A stretch of DNA of 9,229 nt from contig CAKROW010000086.1 in NCBI GenBank assembly GCA_934373235.1, forward strand, positions 1-9,229, read 5' to 3'. This DNA is from an uncultured Blautia sp. (lineage in GTDB: Bacteria > Bacillota > Clostridia > Lachnospirales > Lachnospiraceae). Of the stretch, positions 1-5,564 are shown one piece after another (within the stretch, counting starts at the first letter, position 1; the number at the start of each line of letters is the position of its first letter). The notes under the pieces were generated by a model, which made no database searches, was not told where the DNA came from, and saw nothing but the letters and a program-made list of their open reading frames with translations. The translations under genes were made by a program, and so were the position numbers.

Positions 1-2
1 AT

Positions 3-75
3 GCGATAGTGGCGTAGTTGGTAACGCGCGACCTTGCCAAGGTCGAGACCGCGGGTTCGAGCCCCGTCTATCGCT
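3..75 (+). tRNA. tRNA-Gly (anticodon GCC), copy 1
   Basis: A complete cloverleaf can be folded by eye. The acceptor stem is GCGATAG with CTATCGC, the D stem is GCGT with ACGC, the anticodon stem is CGACC with GGTCG around the loop TTGCCAA, and the T stem is GCGGG with CCCGT around TTCGAGC. The anticodon is GCC, so it reads GGC and GGU glycine codons. The discriminator base is T75 and no CCA follows, so the 3' CCA must be added after transcription. It begins only two bases into the window, so its promoter, and possibly more tRNA genes, lie to the left. Confidence 0.96.
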
Positions 76-105
76 CTCATCTTTAAGATGAACAATTTCA
101 TAACT

Positions 106-176
106 GCGGGTGTAGTTCAATGGTAGAACACCAGCCTTCCAAGCTGGATACGTGGGTTCGATTCCCATCACCCGCT
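106..176 (+). tRNA. tRNA-Gly (anticodon UCC)
   Basis: The acceptor stem GCGGGTG pairs with CACCCGC. The D stem is GTTC with GAAC, the anticodon stem is CCAGC with GCTGG around CTTCCAA (anticodon TCC), and the T stem is GTGGG with CCCAT around TTCGATT. It reads GGA/GGG glycine codons; GGA is used heavily in the neighbouring genes. No CCA is encoded (the 3' end reads CGCT then TGTG). It lies 30 nt after the first GCC gene and only 3 nt before the second, which implies one precursor transcript processed into three tRNAs. Confidence 0.96.
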
Positions 177-179
177 TGT

Positions 180-252
180 GCGATAGTGGCGTAGTTGGTA
201 ACGCGCGACCTTGCCAAGGTCGAGACCGCGGGTTCGAGCCCCGTCTATCGCT
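180..252 (+). tRNA. tRNA-Gly (anticodon GCC), copy 2
   Basis: This gene is identical base for base to the tRNA-Gly(GCC) at 3-75, with the same stems, anticodon GCC and T discriminator, again without an encoded CCA. Only 3 nt separate it from the preceding tRNA-Gly(UCC), so 5' maturation by RNase P and 3' trimming must occur in a very short spacer. A strong intrinsic terminator starts a few bases downstream, marking the end of the tRNA transcription unit. Confidence 0.96.
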
Positions 253-256
253 CTTA

Positions 257-286
257 GGGACTCTGAGATTTCAGAGTCCTTTTTTT
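257..286 (+). terminator. Intrinsic terminator of the tRNA-Gly cluster
   Basis: A perfect 9-bp stem, GGACTCTGA (258-266) with TCAGAGTCC (271-279), closes a GATT loop and is followed directly by a run of seven T (280-286). It lies 5 nt after the last tRNA, which fits termination of the tRNA transcript. Confidence 0.93.
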
Positions 287-307
287 CGATTTTTTGTGGT
301 CCATAAG

Positions 308-372
308 AAAAGGCCCTTCCTGTAAAACAGTTATGAGAATTTCTTCCTGTTTTACGGAGAGGGCTTTTTTTT
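308..372. terminator. Long bidirectional terminator
   Basis: The arms 313-330 and 347-364 form an 18-bp stem with one mismatch (a C-A opposition) and a few G-U pairs, around a 16-nt loop. Read rightward it is followed by eight T (365-372), a back-up for the tRNA terminator. Read leftward, the complement of the A-rich stretch 305-311 gives a U tract, so it terminates the DUF378 gene, whose stop codon (372-374) abuts the hairpin. The flanking A and T tracts can also pair, lengthening the stem. Confidence 0.88.
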
Positions 373-584
373 CAGGCTTCTGCTTCTTCGTTTATGAGAG
401 CGTAGAAAGTAAGCAGGTAAAGGCCGCTGAGTCCTACCAGAGCATAGATGATCCTGGAAATCCAGCTCATGCTTCCAAAGAGAAGGGATACCAGATTCAG
501 GTTAAAGAATCCGATCAGTCCCCAGTTGACAGCTCCGATCACGGCAATGGTCAGAGCACAGTACTGTAAACATTTATTTCCCAT
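372..584 (-). CDS. DUF378 family small membrane protein
   Basis: The 70-residue product has two hydrophobic helices (about 8-28 and 42-63) and a short acidic C-terminus. The N-W-G-L motif at residues 20-23 and the segment SRIIYALVGLSGLYLL (43-58) are the hallmarks of the DUF378 family (B. subtilis YuzA type), usually about 65-80 residues, so the gene looks complete. The molecular function of the family is unknown; it is an integral membrane protein. The ATG is preceded by an AAGGATGG ribosome site (591-598 on the complementary strand) at normal spacing. It lies 62 nt downstream of the DUF5067-like gene on the same strand, and may be read both from that gene and from a weak promoter of its own. 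The hairpin at 308-372 terminates it. Confidence 0.9.
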   Translation of the reverse strand: MGNKCLQYCALTIAVIGAVNWGLIGFFNLNLVSLLFGSMSWISRIIYALVGLSGLYLLTFYALINEEAEA

Positions 585-608
585 AAGTCACCATCCTTTC
601 ATAAGGAT

Positions 609-638
609 AGTTTATCTGGAATCCGAAAAAATATTCAA
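609..638 (-). promoter_or_regulatory. Possible weak promoter for the DUF378 gene
   Basis: On the minus strand TTGAAT (638-633) and TAAACT (614-609) are separated by 18 bp. Each matches four of six consensus positions. It sits between the upstream gene's stop codon and the DUF378 ribosome site. I see no hairpin terminator in this gap, so read-through from the upstream gene is an alternative. Confidence 0.35.
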
Positions 639-646
639 TAAATATA

Positions 647-1714
647 TTACTGAAGTTTAAGAACCTGGGAACCTGTCTGGCCTCCGTTCAGGTTAAAAGC
701 TTCTGCTGCCTGGAGAGTTACGTCACTGGTAGTATCTTTGAGAGAAAATACCTGACATACATTGACAGTCTGTCCGGGATCTACTTCGTTCATGTACTGG
801 TCTACAGCGGCATTGCTGGTATCCTCCGGGATGGTGGCAGTTAAAAGTTCGCCGTTCTGATAAGCCTGAAGGCTGACATCCACCATGGCGCTGGAAGATG
901 CATCACTGGTGTTGGTGTAATCGTAATACAGCATCAGGCAGGGATTTCCGGCATAGTCGCTGGATACGGCAAACTGAGTAAAGCGGATAGAAAATTTTTC
1001 ACCGTCCATATCAATGGAACCGGAAGCATCAGCCTCAGGTGTGGCTGCCGGAGTATCGGAAGATCCATCTGAGTTCAGATCCGCACTTATCTCGTCTTTT
1101 ACATTGATCACATTTGCAGACATGACTTTTACAGTGGCATCATCAAGAGAGACGATCTTCCACTGGTCGCCGATGCGGATCACAGGGTAGGTGATATCCA
1201 CATCACTGAATTTGTCTTCTACAGAAGTGGACTTCTCTGCAAGAAGAGAGGCAAGCTTCTGCTGGGTCTCATCTTCGGTCATCTGTTTGCCTGCAAATGC
1301 GGCAGACGCGATCTGACGGATGAATTCACTGCTGGCTTCCTTGTAAATGTTGGAACCATCTATATATTTGATATGTGCGGTAACCTGTGCGGTGCCGTTC
1401 TGGATATCAAATTTATTCCTGGTGATCTTGTAGGTCATTTTTTTGTTGACTGTTTTAAAAAAGTCTGAATAAGCAGATGTGCGGATATCTGCGTTGTCAA
1501 GTGCAGAGAGATCGCCACTCTGGAGCATATTCTCCATGGAGGTGAAATCCATCTTCTGTACACTGGCAAGGAAATTCTCCACGGCCTGTTCAGGCTGTTT
1601 GCGCTGGTAAAGATAAAAAGCTGTGCCGCCGCCGATCAGTGCAATGATCAGTATGATCAGCAGAATGATAAGAGGCTTTTTGCTTTTGCGTGGTCTGGTG
1701 ATTTCTTCGCTCAT
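647..1714 (-). CDS. Membrane-anchored protein, probable C-terminal DUF5067-like domain
   Basis: The 355-residue product has a short basic cytoplasmic start (RPRKSKK, residues 7-13), one very hydrophobic helix (about 14-36) and an extracytoplasmic remainder. Residues 40-200 resemble the DUF4878/NTF2-like folds found in Gram-positive membrane-anchored proteins (EQAVENFLASVQKMDFTSM, then a beta-rich part ending IGDQWKIVSLDD). A Ser/Asp/Pro/Ala linker follows (about 208-235). Residues 236-345 look like a DUF5067 beta-sandwich: FTQFAVSSDY, then LMLYYDYTNTSD, a polar strand region and VNVCQVFSL. There is no lipobox cysteine, so it is anchored by the helix, not by lipid. Start choice is supported by GGAGGA (1718-1723) 4 nt before the ATG. 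It is transcribed away from the lipase gene and probably together with the DUF378 gene. Function unknown; both domain names are by-eye assignments, the N-terminal one weaker. Confidence 0.78.
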   Translation of the reverse strand: MSEEITRPRKSKKPLIILLIILIIALIGGGTAFYLYQRKQPEQAVENFLASVQKMDFTSMENMLQSGDLSALDNADIRTSAYSDFFKTVNKKMTYKITRNKFDIQNGTAQVTAHIKYIDGSNIYKEASSEFIRQIASAAFAGKQMTEDETQQKLASLLAEKSTSVEDKFSDVDITYPVIRIGDQWKIVSLDDATVKVMSANVINVKDEISADLNSDGSSDTPAATPEADASGSIDMDGEKFSIRFTQFAVSSDYAGNPCLMLYYDYTNTSDASSSAMVDVSLQAYQNGELLTATIPEDTSNAAVDQYMNEVDPGQTVNVCQVFSLKDTTSDVTLQAAEAFNLNGGQTGSQVLKLQ

Positions 1715-1755
1715 AGTTCCTCCTTGTAAAATTGTCAGTTACGGTTGCTTTTCTG

Positions 1756-1764
1756 ATTATAACA
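1756..1764 (-). promoter_or_regulatory. Extended -10 promoter for the leftward membrane-protein gene
   Basis: The complementary strand reads TGT-TATAAT (1764-1756), a perfect -10 hexamer with the TGn extension. No good -35 exists at 16-18 bp, as is allowed for extended -10 promoters. Transcription would start near 1749 and give a leader of about 35 nt carrying the GGAGGA site. Confidence 0.68.
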
Positions 1765-1776
1765 TATGTTTCCTGT

Positions 1777-1805
1777 TTGAGAAACCCCCAGCCTTATGTT
1801 ATACT
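1777..1805 (+). promoter_or_regulatory. Sigma-A type promoter for the alpha/beta-hydrolase gene
   Basis: TTGAGA (1777-1782) and TATACT (1800-1805) are spaced by 17 bp, matching four and five of six consensus positions. The start site should fall near 1812, giving a leader of about 25 nt. The -35 lies where the -35 contact region of the opposite promoter would be, so the two promoters overlap. Confidence 0.72.
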
Positions 1806-1821
1806 GTAACTATTACAGATC

Positions 1822-1827
1822 AGGAGG
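1822..1827 (+). promoter_or_regulatory. Ribosome binding site that fixes the hydrolase start at 1837
   Basis: AGGAGG at 1822-1827 lies 9 nt before ATG 1837. An in-frame TTG at 1831 would leave only 3 nt of spacing, so the ATG is the better start and the product begins M-T-K-K. Confidence 0.8.
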
Positions 1828-1836
1828 ATTTTGCCT

Positions 1837-2787
1837 ATGACAAAAAAGATTTTCTATACATTTCCGTCTGAGGCAGATGGACTGCAGATTTCGTGTCTGG
1901 CAGTCTTTCCGGAGGAAGAGGGAGACTGCAGAGGTATTTTGCAGATCGTTCACGGAATGAGTGAATTTAAAGAGCGTTATGAGCCGTTTATGGAATATAT
2001 GGCAGAGAAGGGCTTTGCCTGCGTGATCCATGACCACAGAGGGCATGGGAAGAGTGTGAAGACAGCAGAGGATCTGGGATATATGTATGACGGCGGTGCA
2101 GATGCCATGCTCAGGGATATAGATACTGTGAACCGGGATATCCGGGAGCGCTTTCCGGGGCTTCCGCTGATCCTTTTCGGACACAGTATGGGTTCCCTGG
2201 CAGTACGTGCATACAGTGCCCTTCATGATGACAGAATCGATATGCTGATCGTGTGCGGAACACCCTGCAAAAATGTGCTGAGACCTGTGGGGACTGCGGT
2301 GGCACAGGCAGAAAAGAAGATCTTCGGGGCAAAGCACAGAAGTAAAGTTATTGAAGGACTTTCTTTCGGAGGATATGCCATGCGTTTCCGGGATGAGAAG
2401 AGCCGTTTTGCCTGGATCTGTTCAGACCCTGAAGTAGTAAAGGAATATGAAAAATCAGATCTCTGTGGCTTTACTTTCAGTGATGATGCGTACCTGGTGC
2501 TCTTTGATCTGATGAAAAGAGCATACGATGTGAAACGGTGGAAATGTACAAAACCGGATCTTCCAGTATTGTTTATCAGCGGAGCGGAGGATCCCTGTAT
2601 GGGAAATGTAAGGCTTTTTGCAAAGGCAGTTCATGCTATGCGCTATGCCGGCTACCGGGATGTGAGGGGTAAGCTTTATCCGGGTATGCGCCATGAGATC
2701 CTTAACGAAACCAACAGGGCACAGGTATATCATGATGTGGAAGTCTACATTACCGGAAAGCTGAAAGGTATAAGAAGCAGAGAGTAA
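1837..2787 (+). CDS. Alpha/beta-hydrolase, monoglyceride lipase / lysophospholipase type
   Basis: The 316-residue protein has the layout of the serine aminopeptidase S33 / Hydrolase_4 group. It has an oxyanion HGM turn (39-41), the DHRGHGKS motif (66-73), the nucleophile elbow GHSMG with Ser117 (115-119), the acid Asp252 in ISGAEDP (247-253) and the base His286 in MRHE. All three catalytic residues are present and the length is usual for the family, so it should be active. Members hydrolyse esters of monoacylglycerols or lysophospholipids; the natural substrate cannot be read from the sequence. There is no signal peptide, so it acts in the cytoplasm. It has its own promoter and faces away from the membrane-protein gene. 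A separate promoter precedes malQ, so the two plus-strand genes are only loosely linked. I see no clear terminator after the stop. Confidence 0.92.
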   Translation: MTKKIFYTFPSEADGLQISCLAVFPEEEGDCRGILQIVHGMSEFKERYEPFMEYMAEKGFACVIHDHRGHGKSVKTAEDLGYMYDGGADAMLRDIDTVNRDIRERFPGLPLILFGHSMGSLAVRAYSALHDDRIDMLIVCGTPCKNVLRPVGTAVAQAEKKIFGAKHRSKVIEGLSFGGYAMRFRDEKSRFAWICSDPEVVKEYEKSDLCGFTFSDDAYLVLFDLMKRAYDVKRWKCTKPDLPVLFISGAEDPCMGNVRLFAKAVHAMRYAGYRDVRGKLYPGMRHEILNETNRAQVYHDVEVYITGKLKGIRSRE

Positions 2788-2796
2788 AAACAGCAC

Positions 2797-2825
2797 TGGT
2801 CATATACCTGAGTGTCTGTTAAAAT
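2797..2825 (+). promoter_or_regulatory. Promoter upstream of malQ
   Basis: TGGTCA (2797-2802) and TAAAAT (2820-2825) are 17 bp apart, and a TGT triplet directly before the -10 gives the extended -10 form. Initiation would be near 2832, with a leader of about 50 nt. I find no convincing catabolite (cre) site or hairpin in this leader. Confidence 0.55.
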
Positions 2826-2882
2826 AAAAAGGAACGCATTGCGGCATGGACCGTAAATAAAAAGATCACAGGGGGAACTAGC

Positions 2883-4451
2883 ATGAGATCAAGTGGAATT
2901 TTGCTTCCGGTATCAGGTCTTCCGTCCAGATACGGGATCGGATGTTTTTCAAAGGAGGCTTATGAGTTTGTAGATCAGCTTGCGGCAGCCGGCCAGAAAT
3001 ACTGGCAGATCCTGCCGCTGGGACCTACAGGATATGGGGATTCTCCGTATCAGTCCTTTTCTACATTTGCGGGGAATCCGTATTTTATAGATCTGGAAGC
3101 CTTCATAAAAGAGGGATATCTTACAGAGGAAGAATGTGAGAAATGTGACTGGGGGGATAATGAGAGTTATATAGATTATGAGAAGATCTACAGATCCAGA
3201 TTCCGTCTTTTAAGAAAAGCTTTTGAAAGGTATGACAGCACCGCAGATCCCGGATATCAGTCTTTTGCCGAAAAAAACGATTTCTGGCTTAAGGATTACA
3301 GTCTTTACATGGCGATCAAGGATTCCAGGGATGGAATAAGCTGGAGTGAATGGCCAAGAGAACTTAAAAACCGTGAGCCGGAAGCTCTTCAGAAGGCAGA
3401 AAAAGATCTGGCAGAAGATATTGCTTTTTATATGTTCCAGCAGTACTGGTTTGCCGCCCAGTGGGATGCCCTGAAATCCTATGCCAACGAAAAAGGCGTG
3501 GAGATCATCGGTGATGTACCGATCTATGTGGCTTTTGACAGTGCGGATGCCTGGGCTCAGCCGGAACTTTTCCAGTTTGATGATGACGTGCTTCCAAAGG
3601 GTGTGGCGGGCTGTCCTCCTGACAGTTTTTCCGCAACAGGCCAGTTGTGGGGAAATCCTCTTTATGACTGGGCTTATCACAAAAAAACAGGCTATGAGTG
3701 GTGGGTCCTGCGTATGAAGCGCTGTATGGAGATTTACGACATGGTGCGTATCGACCATTTTCGTGGGTTTGATGAGTACTATTCCATTCCATATGGGGAT
3801 ACGACTGCTGAATTTGGCCACTGGGAACCAGGCCCGGGTATTGAACTTTTTAAAACTCTTGAGGAAAAGATCGGGAATCTGAATGTGATCGCCGAGGATC
3901 TTGGACTTCTTACAGACACTGTCCTTGAGCTTGTGGCTGAGACAGGTTTCCCTGGTATGAAGGTGCTGCAGTTTGCATTTGATGACAATGAGGACAGTGC
4001 TTACCTTCCGCACAGATATGACAGGAACTGCATCGTGTATACAGGAACTCATGACAATGAGACTACAAAGGGCTGGTTCAGGAATCAAAACAAGCATGAT
4101 CATGAATTTACCCTGGAATATACAGGATGTGAGGGCAGAAGCGAGGATGAGTGTGTATGGGGATTGATCCGCATGGCCCTTTCCAGCGTGGCAGAGTACT
4201 GTGTGATCCCTGTACAGGATTATCTCTGCCTTGGAAATGAAGCAAGGATGAATGAACCATCCACTCTGGGCGATAACTGGAAGTGGCGTATGAAGAAGGG
4301 GCAGCTTACAGACGAAATACTTAAGAAGATCAGGCGTATGACAAAGATTTACGGAAGATCCTGCCTTGTGGAGGAGCCTGAGGAGGAGCCTGAGGAAGAG
4401 ACTGTTCTGGAAGAAGAAAAAAGAGGAAGTCACTATGGAAGAACAGAATAA
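2883..4451 (+). CDS. malQ: 4-alpha-glucanotransferase (amylomaltase)
   Basis: This GH77 enzyme cleaves an alpha-1,4-glucan and transfers the released part to another glucan or glucose, reshaping maltodextrins in the cytoplasm. The N-terminal GILLPVSGLPSRYGIG and WQILPLGPTGYGDSPYQ (41-57) are diagnostic. The catalytic residues are visible: nucleophile Asp291 in VRIDHFRG, acid/base Glu338 in IAEDLG and stabilising Asp391 in THDNET. The loop DSFSATGQLWGNPLYDW (247-263) is also conserved. The core ends near residue 495, the usual family size; a Glu-rich tail of about 27 residues follows, containing EEPEEEPEEE and then a basic end. The ATG has an AGGGGGAA site (2870-2877) at 5 nt spacing. The last 17 nt overlap the next gene, implying coupled translation. 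No other maltose or glycogen genes are in view. Confidence 0.97.
   Translation: MRSSGILLPVSGLPSRYGIGCFSKEAYEFVDQLAAAGQKYWQILPLGPTGYGDSPYQSFSTFAGNPYFIDLEAFIKEGYLTEEECEKCDWGDNESYIDYEKIYRSRFRLLRKAFERYDSTADPGYQSFAEKNDFWLKDYSLYMAIKDSRDGISWSEWPRELKNREPEALQKAEKDLAEDIAFYMFQQYWFAAQWDALKSYANEKGVEIIGDVPIYVAFDSADAWAQPELFQFDDDVLPKGVAGCPPDSFSATGQLWGNPLYDWAYHKKTGYEWWVLRMKRCMEIYDMVRIDHFRGFDEYYSIPYGDTTAEFGHWEPGPGIELFKTLEEKIGNLNVIAEDLGLLTDTVLELVAETGFPGMKVLQFAFDDNEDSAYLPHRYDRNCIVYTGTHDNETTKGWFRNQNKHDHEFTLEYTGCEGRSEDECVWGLIRMALSSVAEYCVIPVQDYLCLGNEARMNEPSTLGDNWKWRMKKGQLTDEILKKIRRMTKIYGRSCLVEEPEEEPEEETVLEEEKRGSHYGRTE
4371..4394 (+). repeat. 12-bp tandem repeat in the malQ 3' end
   Basis: GAGGAGCCTGAG occurs twice in tandem (4371-4382 and 4383-4394) and is followed by GAAGAG. 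It encodes the Glu-Glu-Pro-Glu repeat of the MalQ tail. Being a multiple of three, slippage would change the tail length without a frameshift. The purine-rich unit also resembles ribosome binding sites. Confidence 0.85.
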
Positions 4452-4854
4452 TAAAAACACACAGGATCAGAAAGAAACAGGTACACAGAAGAATTCCACA
4501 AGGACCAGCCTTCTGTGGATCTTTGCAGGAGGGTATCTTGTATATACGGGCTACCGGCTCTGCAAAAATGTGCTGACAGGGGCGGAAGACAGCAGTATGG
4601 GCTTTATGGTAGCCGGGATTGTTTTTGCCGTGATCGGAATCGTGCTTCTGGTCATGGCAGTCCGTAATATGGCGCTGAGTGAAAAGCAGAGGCTTGATGA
4701 GGCCGAACATATGGAAAAAGCAGATTCTTCGGATCCGGCATCTGAGGACATCGGACCTGGAAAAACAGAGACAGCTTCTGCACATAAGCTGTCCATAGCA
4801 GAGCGTGCCAGACTTGCAGAGCATCTGGCGGAAGAAGAGGAAAAACAGCAGTAA
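4435..4854 (+). CDS. Small two-helix membrane protein, function unknown
   Basis: I do not recognise this 139-residue protein. It has a polar Gln/Asn/Lys-rich start (1-24), a hydrophobic helix (about 25-43, SLLWIFAGGYLVYTGYRLC), a short loop, a second helix (about 56-76, MVAGIVFAVIGIVLLVM) and a charged C-terminal half of about 60 residues. That half ends in a likely helix (HKLSIAERARLAEHLAEEEEKQQ minus its last few residues) resembling a coiled-coil. Both ends would face the same side. ATG 4435 was chosen over the upstream TTG at 4366 because GAGGAAG (4423-4429) is well placed for it and because the upstream stretch reads as basic out-of-frame malQ. The start lies inside malQ, overlapping by 17 nt, so expression is probably coupled to MalQ. 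No functional link is known. The hairpin at 4863-4905 ends the transcript. Confidence 0.8.
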   Translation: MEEQNNKNTQDQKETGTQKNSTRTSLLWIFAGGYLVYTGYRLCKNVLTGAEDSSMGFMVAGIVFAVIGIVLLVMAVRNMALSEKQRLDEAEHMEKADSSDPASEDIGPGKTETASAHKLSIAERARLAEHLAEEEEKQQ

Positions 4855-4862
4855 ACAGATAA

Positions 4863-4905
4863 AAATACCGCAGCCAGGGAAAAATTCCCGTAGACTGCGG
4901 TATTT
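4863..4905. terminator. Bidirectional terminator between convergent genes
   Basis: AAATACCGCAG (4863-4873) pairs perfectly with CTGCGGTATTT (4895-4905), and an inner GGGAA/TTCCC pairs within the loop. Leftward transcripts meet a good U tract (complement of AAAAA, 4861-4865, then TATCTG); rightward transcripts have a weaker one (ATTTCTGTC). It sits between the stop codons of two convergent genes, so it probably serves both. Confidence 0.82.
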
Positions 4906-4908
4906 CTG

Positions 4909-5427
4909 TCAGTGGCGTGAACGACGCCTTTTCTTTCTTTTCTTTTCCGGATTATTAAGAGTGGACCAGCAGAAAACCTGAACCAACAGGATTCCGATAA
5001 GTGCACCAATGCTGTCAATCCCCACATCGCGGACAGAAGGAGTCCGGGCGGCTACAAAGGACTGGTGGTATTCATCAAGACCTGCAAAGCCCACACACAC
5101 AATGCCTGCAAGGAGCATCAGCCAGATTCCCCGGACTTTGTAAACATATAAGGGGAAAGAGATGGCGATGGCAAGAAGGAAATATTCTGTCATGTGTGCT
5201 GCCTTACGGACATAAAAATGGATGGAATCTGCCTCCTGGGCAAGTTCGTCATAGCTCTTGTTGGTGGCAAGGATCTCATTTTTGGTCTCTGCGATCTGAT
5301 AGCTGATCTCGTAGCTTAAATTGCCGGATACCTCACCTGGCTGTGCAGAAAAAGTATAGATCAGGCACATCATCAGGATCGCCGGTGCAAAAGAAAAAGG
5401 TTTAAGTAATGTAATTAATATTTTCAT
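4909..5427 (-). CDS. VanZ-like family membrane protein
   Basis: The 172-residue protein carries the two VanZ signatures: RKAAHMTEYF (74-83) and DEYHQSFVAARTPSVRDVGID (118-138, key residues D118, E119, H121, Q122, R128, R133, D134 and D138). Hydrophobic helices lie near 12-28, 79-96, 99-116 and 136-154, with the first signature between helices 1 and 2 after a long hydrophilic loop (29-73). The C-terminus is strongly basic (KKRKKRRRSRH, 162-172), which suggests a cytoplasmic end. VanZ was named for low-level teicoplanin resistance, but most homologues are chromosomal with unknown roles, and no van genes are nearby, so I would not infer resistance. The ATG has no recognisable ribosome site; a promoter just upstream suggests a leaderless message. 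The alternative starts at Met19/20 would cut into the first helix. Confidence 0.9.
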   Translation of the reverse strand: MKILITLLKPFSFAPAILMMCLIYTFSAQPGEVSGNLSYEISYQIAETKNEILATNKSYDELAQEADSIHFYVRKAAHMTEYFLLAIAISFPLYVYKVRGIWLMLLAGIVCVGFAGLDEYHQSFVAARTPSVRDVGIDSIGALIGILLVQVFCWSTLNNPEKKRKKRRRSRH

Positions 5428-5433
5428 GGGTTC

Positions 5434-5462
5434 AATATAACACCAGTGGCAAAAAAAGTCCA
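5434..5462 (-). promoter_or_regulatory. Promoter placing the vanZ-like transcript start at its ATG
   Basis: On the minus strand TGGACT (5462-5457) and TATATT (5439-5434) are separated by 17 bp, matching four and five of six consensus bases. Six bases (GAACCC) separate the -10 from the A of ATG 5427, the normal -10 to start-site distance. With no GGAGG-like sequence present, a leaderless mRNA is the simplest reading. Confidence 0.5.
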
Positions 5463-5484
5463 GAAAAAAATATACAGCAGTGAA

Positions 5485-5509
5485 TCCGGCTATGGCATAT
5501 AAAGCCGGA
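5485..5509. repeat. Inverted repeat over the thyA promoter
   Basis: TCCGGCT (5485-5491) and AGCCGGA (5503-5509) are perfect 7-bp arms with an 11-nt loop. It has no T run after it on either strand, so it is not a terminator. It spans the predicted -35 and spacer of the thyA promoter, where a regulator could bind. Confidence 0.6.
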
Positions 5510-5521
5510 ATATGTTAAGAT
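5492..5521 (+). promoter_or_regulatory. Promoter for thyA-folA
   Basis: TAAGAT (5516-5521) preceded by TGT (5513-5515) makes an extended -10. A four-of-six -35, ATGGCA (5492-5497), lies 18 bp upstream. Start would be near 5528, with GGAGG at 5551-5555 in the leader. The -10 is the firmer part of this call. Confidence 0.5.
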
Positions 5522-5564
5522 AAAACACAGAATCAAAACAGAAATAAAATGGAGGGTTTAATAC

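Larger units (their letters stand above)
2..254 (+). repeat. 76-bp direct repeat flanking tRNA-Gly(UCC)
   Basis: Positions 2-77 and 179-254 are identical over 76 bp. They cover the full tRNA-Gly(GCC) gene plus one base before it and two after. The copies are 177 bp apart and enclose the only tRNA-Gly(UCC) gene in view. Recombination between them would delete or duplicate the UCC gene together with one GCC copy. Confidence 0.9.

Noticed and set aside
1831..1836. TTG start for the hydrolase two codons upstream of the ATG.
   Set aside because: It would be only 3 nt from the AGGAGG site; ATG 1837 has proper spacing.
1813..2337. Open frames on the minus strand opposite the alpha/beta-hydrolase gene.
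   Set aside because: Low-complexity, Cys/His/Pro-rich translations opposite a gene with an intact catalytic triad; no start signals.
4366..4434. Upstream TTG start extending the small membrane protein by 23 residues.
   Set aside because: The added segment is the shifted-frame reading of the malQ purine repeat (basic Arg/Lys-rich), and ATG 4435 has a well-placed GAGGAAG site.
3210..4460. A long open frame (about 416 codons) on the minus strand opposite malQ.
   Set aside because: It is antisense to a complete, motif-rich MalQ, has no ribosome site or promoter, and its translation is rich in Cys/His/Ile with no recognisable domain; it is a codon-bias shadow.
4909..5427. Glycopeptide resistance locus because of the VanZ-like protein.
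   Set aside because: No vanA/H/X/R/S-type genes are present and VanZ-like proteins are common in susceptible Firmicutes.
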